Assembly: GCF_014196535.1 (NCBI RefSeq)
Contig: NZ_JACIDU010000009.1
Coordinates: forward strand, 151,325 to 215,324
DNA from: Allorhizobium borbori
Lineage (GTDB): Bacteria; Pseudomonadota; Alphaproteobacteria; Rhizobiales; Rhizobiaceae
Length of the DNA: 64,000 nt
Reading direction: 5' to 3'
Shown: in pieces, positions 62,044 through 64,000 of the stretch
How positions within the stretch are numbered: the first letter of the stretch is position 1
Layout: the number at the start of each line of letters is the position of its first letter
Translations under genes and position numbers: made by a program
The notes under the pieces: generated by a model
Database searches by the model: none
Seen by the model: only the letters and a program-made list of their open reading frames with translations
What the model was told of the DNA's origin: nothing

Positions 62044-63729
62044 ATGGCCATCCGAACCGCATCGGGGGGCGAGCGTCTGCTCGTCTCCCTTCTTCTGGCC
62101 TACATTGCCTTCACCACCCTCTGGCCGCTGGCTGAGCTTTTCGCCACCGGCTTCCAGCCGGGTGACGATGGCGCTTTTCTCGGCCTTTTCACGGAAACGC
62201 TGGCCAGTCGCGCCACGGCGCGTGCGCTCGGCGGATCGCTCTACACATCAGGCCTTTCGGTCGCGATCTCCGTCATCCTCGGCGCATCGCTCGCTTTCGC
62301 CATCAGCCTGCTGAAGCTGCGCACGCAAGGGGCGCTCACCTTCCTGATCCTGATGCCGCTCATCGTGCCGTCACAAACCATGGCGCTGGCCTGGATCGAG
62401 CTTTTCGGTGCCAACTCACCCATCCTCAACCTCATCGGCATGGCACCCGCCCCCGGCACCACCAACCCGCTTTACTCCGCCGGCGGCATCGCGCTGGTCA
62501 TGGGCGCCGAACATATGCCGCTGGTGTTCATGGCCACACGCGTCGCGCTACGCTCCCTGCCGGCGGATCTCGTGGAAGCCGCCCGCATTCTCGGCATTCC
62601 CGGCCGCCGCATCGCCACGGGCATCATCTTGCCGGTGGTCATGCCCTCTGTGCTCGCGGGTTCCTTGGTCGCCTTTTCTGCCGCCATCGGCAATTTCGGT
62701 GTCCCGGCCCTGCTCGGTATCCCGGGTCGCGTATCCGTCCTGACGACACTGATCTACCAGAGGCTGAACGGCTTCGGCCAGAGTGCTGCCGGACAGGTCG
62801 CGGTACTGGCGTTGCTGTTGACCTTCATCGCCGTGCTGTCGCTGATGCTGCGCGGCTTCGTCATGCGAAAGATCGCCGTCCCCATGCCATCGGGCAAGCC
62901 GTTCGAACCGACTCGCCGTTCGGCACCAGTGGAAATCATCCTTTGGATCATCGTTCTTGTCATCGCCGTGGCACCGCTCGCAGCGCTCACGATGACCGCC
63001 CTCCTGCCTGCCATCGGCGTTTCCTTCGGGCTGGAGACGGTCAGCCTTACCCAGTTCACAACCGCACTCGGCAACGCCACGATCCTGCGCGCTTTCTTCA
63101 ATTCGATCGGCCTGTCGCTGTTCACCGCGATCATCGGCGTCCTCGTCGCCATTCCCTTCGCCTATCTATCGGTGCGTCGCCCCGGCCCACTCGTAAAGGC
63201 GATGGATATTCTGGTGGAAGCGCCATGGATCATCCCCGGTACGGTCGTCGCACTCGGCATGATCCTCGCATTCCTGCAGCCGCTCCCCATCGTCGGCGTT
63301 TCACTTTACGGCACAATGGCGATCCTTACGGTTGCGTATCTCGCCCGTTTCCTGCCATTGGTGCTGCGCCCTGTCACCGCCGCCGCGTCGACCATCGATC
63401 CGGCGCTGGACGAGGCTGGACGCATCGCAGGCGCAGGCCTCACTCACCGGTTGACACAGATCTTCCTGCCGAACCTGCTTCCCGCGGCGATTGGCGGCGC
63501 GATTGTCGTGATGATGACCGCGCAGAACGAACTGACACTCTCGGCCCTTCTCTGGTCATCCGGTCACGAGACAATCGGCGTGATGATCTTCGCACTTCAA
63601 TACGAAGGCAACTCGACCCAGGCTGCCGCTGTAGCGGTAACATCGACAGCTGTCGTATTTGCCCTGGCGGGAAGCGGAACACTCCTCAGCCGCCGCCTGC
63701 CGCCCGGCAGCCTGCCTTGGCGCACATAA
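62044..63729 (+). CDS. ABC importer permease, fused double form (FbpB-like)
   Basis: 561-residue membrane protein with two binding-protein-dependent permease halves of six helices. EAA-type loops are VEAARILGIPGRRIATGIILP in the first half and DEAGRIAGAGLTHRLTQIFLP in the second. The gene is 6 bases after the receptor gene and ends the operon. The fused form is shared with FbpB and AepW-type permeases. Confidence 0.93.
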   Translation: MAIRTASGGERLLVSLLLAYIAFTTLWPLAELFATGFQPGDDGAFLGLFTETLASRATARALGGSLYTSGLSVAISVILGASLAFAISLLKLRTQGALTFLILMPLIVPSQTMALAWIELFGANSPILNLIGMAPAPGTTNPLYSAGGIALVMGAEHMPLVFMATRVALRSLPADLVEAARILGIPGRRIATGIILPVVMPSVLAGSLVAFSAAIGNFGVPALLGIPGRVSVLTTLIYQRLNGFGQSAAGQVAVLALLLTFIAVLSLMLRGFVMRKIAVPMPSGKPFEPTRRSAPVEIILWIIVLVIAVAPLAALTMTALLPAIGVSFGLETVSLTQFTTALGNATILRAFFNSIGLSLFTAIIGVLVAIPFAYLSVRRPGPLVKAMDILVEAPWIIPGTVVALGMILAFLQPLPIVGVSLYGTMAILTVAYLARFLPLVLRPVTAAASTIDPALDEAGRIAGAGLTHRLTQIFLPNLLPAAIGGAIVVMMTAQNELTLSALLWSSGHETIGVMIFALQYEGNSTQAAAVAVTSTAVVFALAGSGTLLSRRLPPGSLPWRT

Positions 63730-63787
63730 ATCGACATCCGCCGGGCCTGATAGGTCAACACCTAAACGCCCCCCAAAACGCAACAAA

Positions 63788-63815
63788 CCCCGTCGCAGTG
63801 CTGCGCGGGGCTTTT
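63788..63815 (+). terminator. Intrinsic terminator of the importer operon
   Basis: CCCCG-T-CGCAG (63788-63798) pairs with CTGCG-CGGGG (63801-63810) with one bulged T, followed by CTTTT. Confidence 0.75.
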
Positions 63816-63858
63816 GTGTATTACAAATACATGCTTGGTATTATTGTGTGTTAAACGC

Positions 63859-63885
63859 AAAAAAGCCCTTCGGTAGGAAGGGCTT
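63859..63885 (-). terminator. Intrinsic terminator of the initiator tRNA gene
   Basis: On the minus strand AAGCCCTTC pairs with GAAGGGCTT around CTACC, followed by TTTT; 21 bases after the tRNA 3' end. Confidence 0.85.
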
Positions 63886-63905
63886 GGTACAAATGCAGGG
63901 ATCGT

Positions 63906-63982
<77 letters not shown>

Positions 63983-64000
63983 TTATATATTGGAAGCATG

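Overview
This window looks like chromosomal housekeeping sequence from an alphaproteobacterium of the Rhizobiaceae, most likely Agrobacterium/Rhizobium. The evidence is GC-rich coding, a SAM-II riboswitch in front of metA, an RpoH2-type sigma factor, an IalB protein, DUF2794 and glycine-zipper lipoproteins, a CarD regulator, and the operons ccmABC, thiBPQ and yfhM-pbpC. I see no prophage, integrase, insertion sequence or CRISPR array. Species-level placement is inference.

Layout. 1-5 kb: cytochrome c maturation genes ccmA-ccmB-ccmC (minus; ccmC runs off the left edge), divergent from aconitase acnA. 5-14 kb: DUF1223, DUF2794 and Bax-inhibitor proteins, a YbbA/YbbP-type ABC system divergent from the esterase tesA, thpR overlapping a small tyrosine phosphatase gene, phhB, a YkvA-like protein and IalB. 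14-18 kb: rlmN, a LysE exporter and acetyl-CoA acetyltransferase. 18-19 kb: a glycine-zipper lipoprotein inside a gene-poor stretch carrying three copies of a GANTC-rich repeat. 19-25 kb: Suv3-like helicase, S4 protein, 7Fe ferredoxin, CarD and RpoH2. 25-33 kb: M48 protease lipoprotein, thiBPQ behind a TPP riboswitch, Uup, thiamine diphosphokinase and ribosomal protein S21.

33-39 kb: a MoxR ATPase and its VWA partner separated by riboswitch-controlled metA, then eutBC and a DUF924 gene. 39-52 kb: pbpC and a giant alpha-2-macroglobulin (yfhM), divergent from a HlyD-RbbA-YhhJ-like efflux operon. 52-58 kb: a chromate transporter, a two-receiver GGDEF protein, a candidate small-RNA/small-peptide gene, and a DUF6502-DUF5666 pair with a Tat signal. 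58-64 kb: a Fe3+/FutA-type ABC importer operon that also encodes a metallo-beta-lactamase-fold hydrolase and a histidine phosphatase, then initiator tRNA-Met.

The observations I consider most worth testing are: (i) the importer operon with two embedded hydrolases, which suggests uptake plus intracellular hydrolysis of an organophosphate; (ii) an unannotated plus-strand transcript at about 55.88-56.08 kb with a promoter, a palindromic operator in the promoter spacer, a 22-codon ORF and an intrinsic terminator; (iii) the repeat family at 17.9-18.9 kb with paired candidate CcrM methylation sites; and (iv) metA, whose residue 111 (Glu) predicts acetyl-CoA rather than succinyl-CoA use. All calls come from reading the sequence only; no database search was run.
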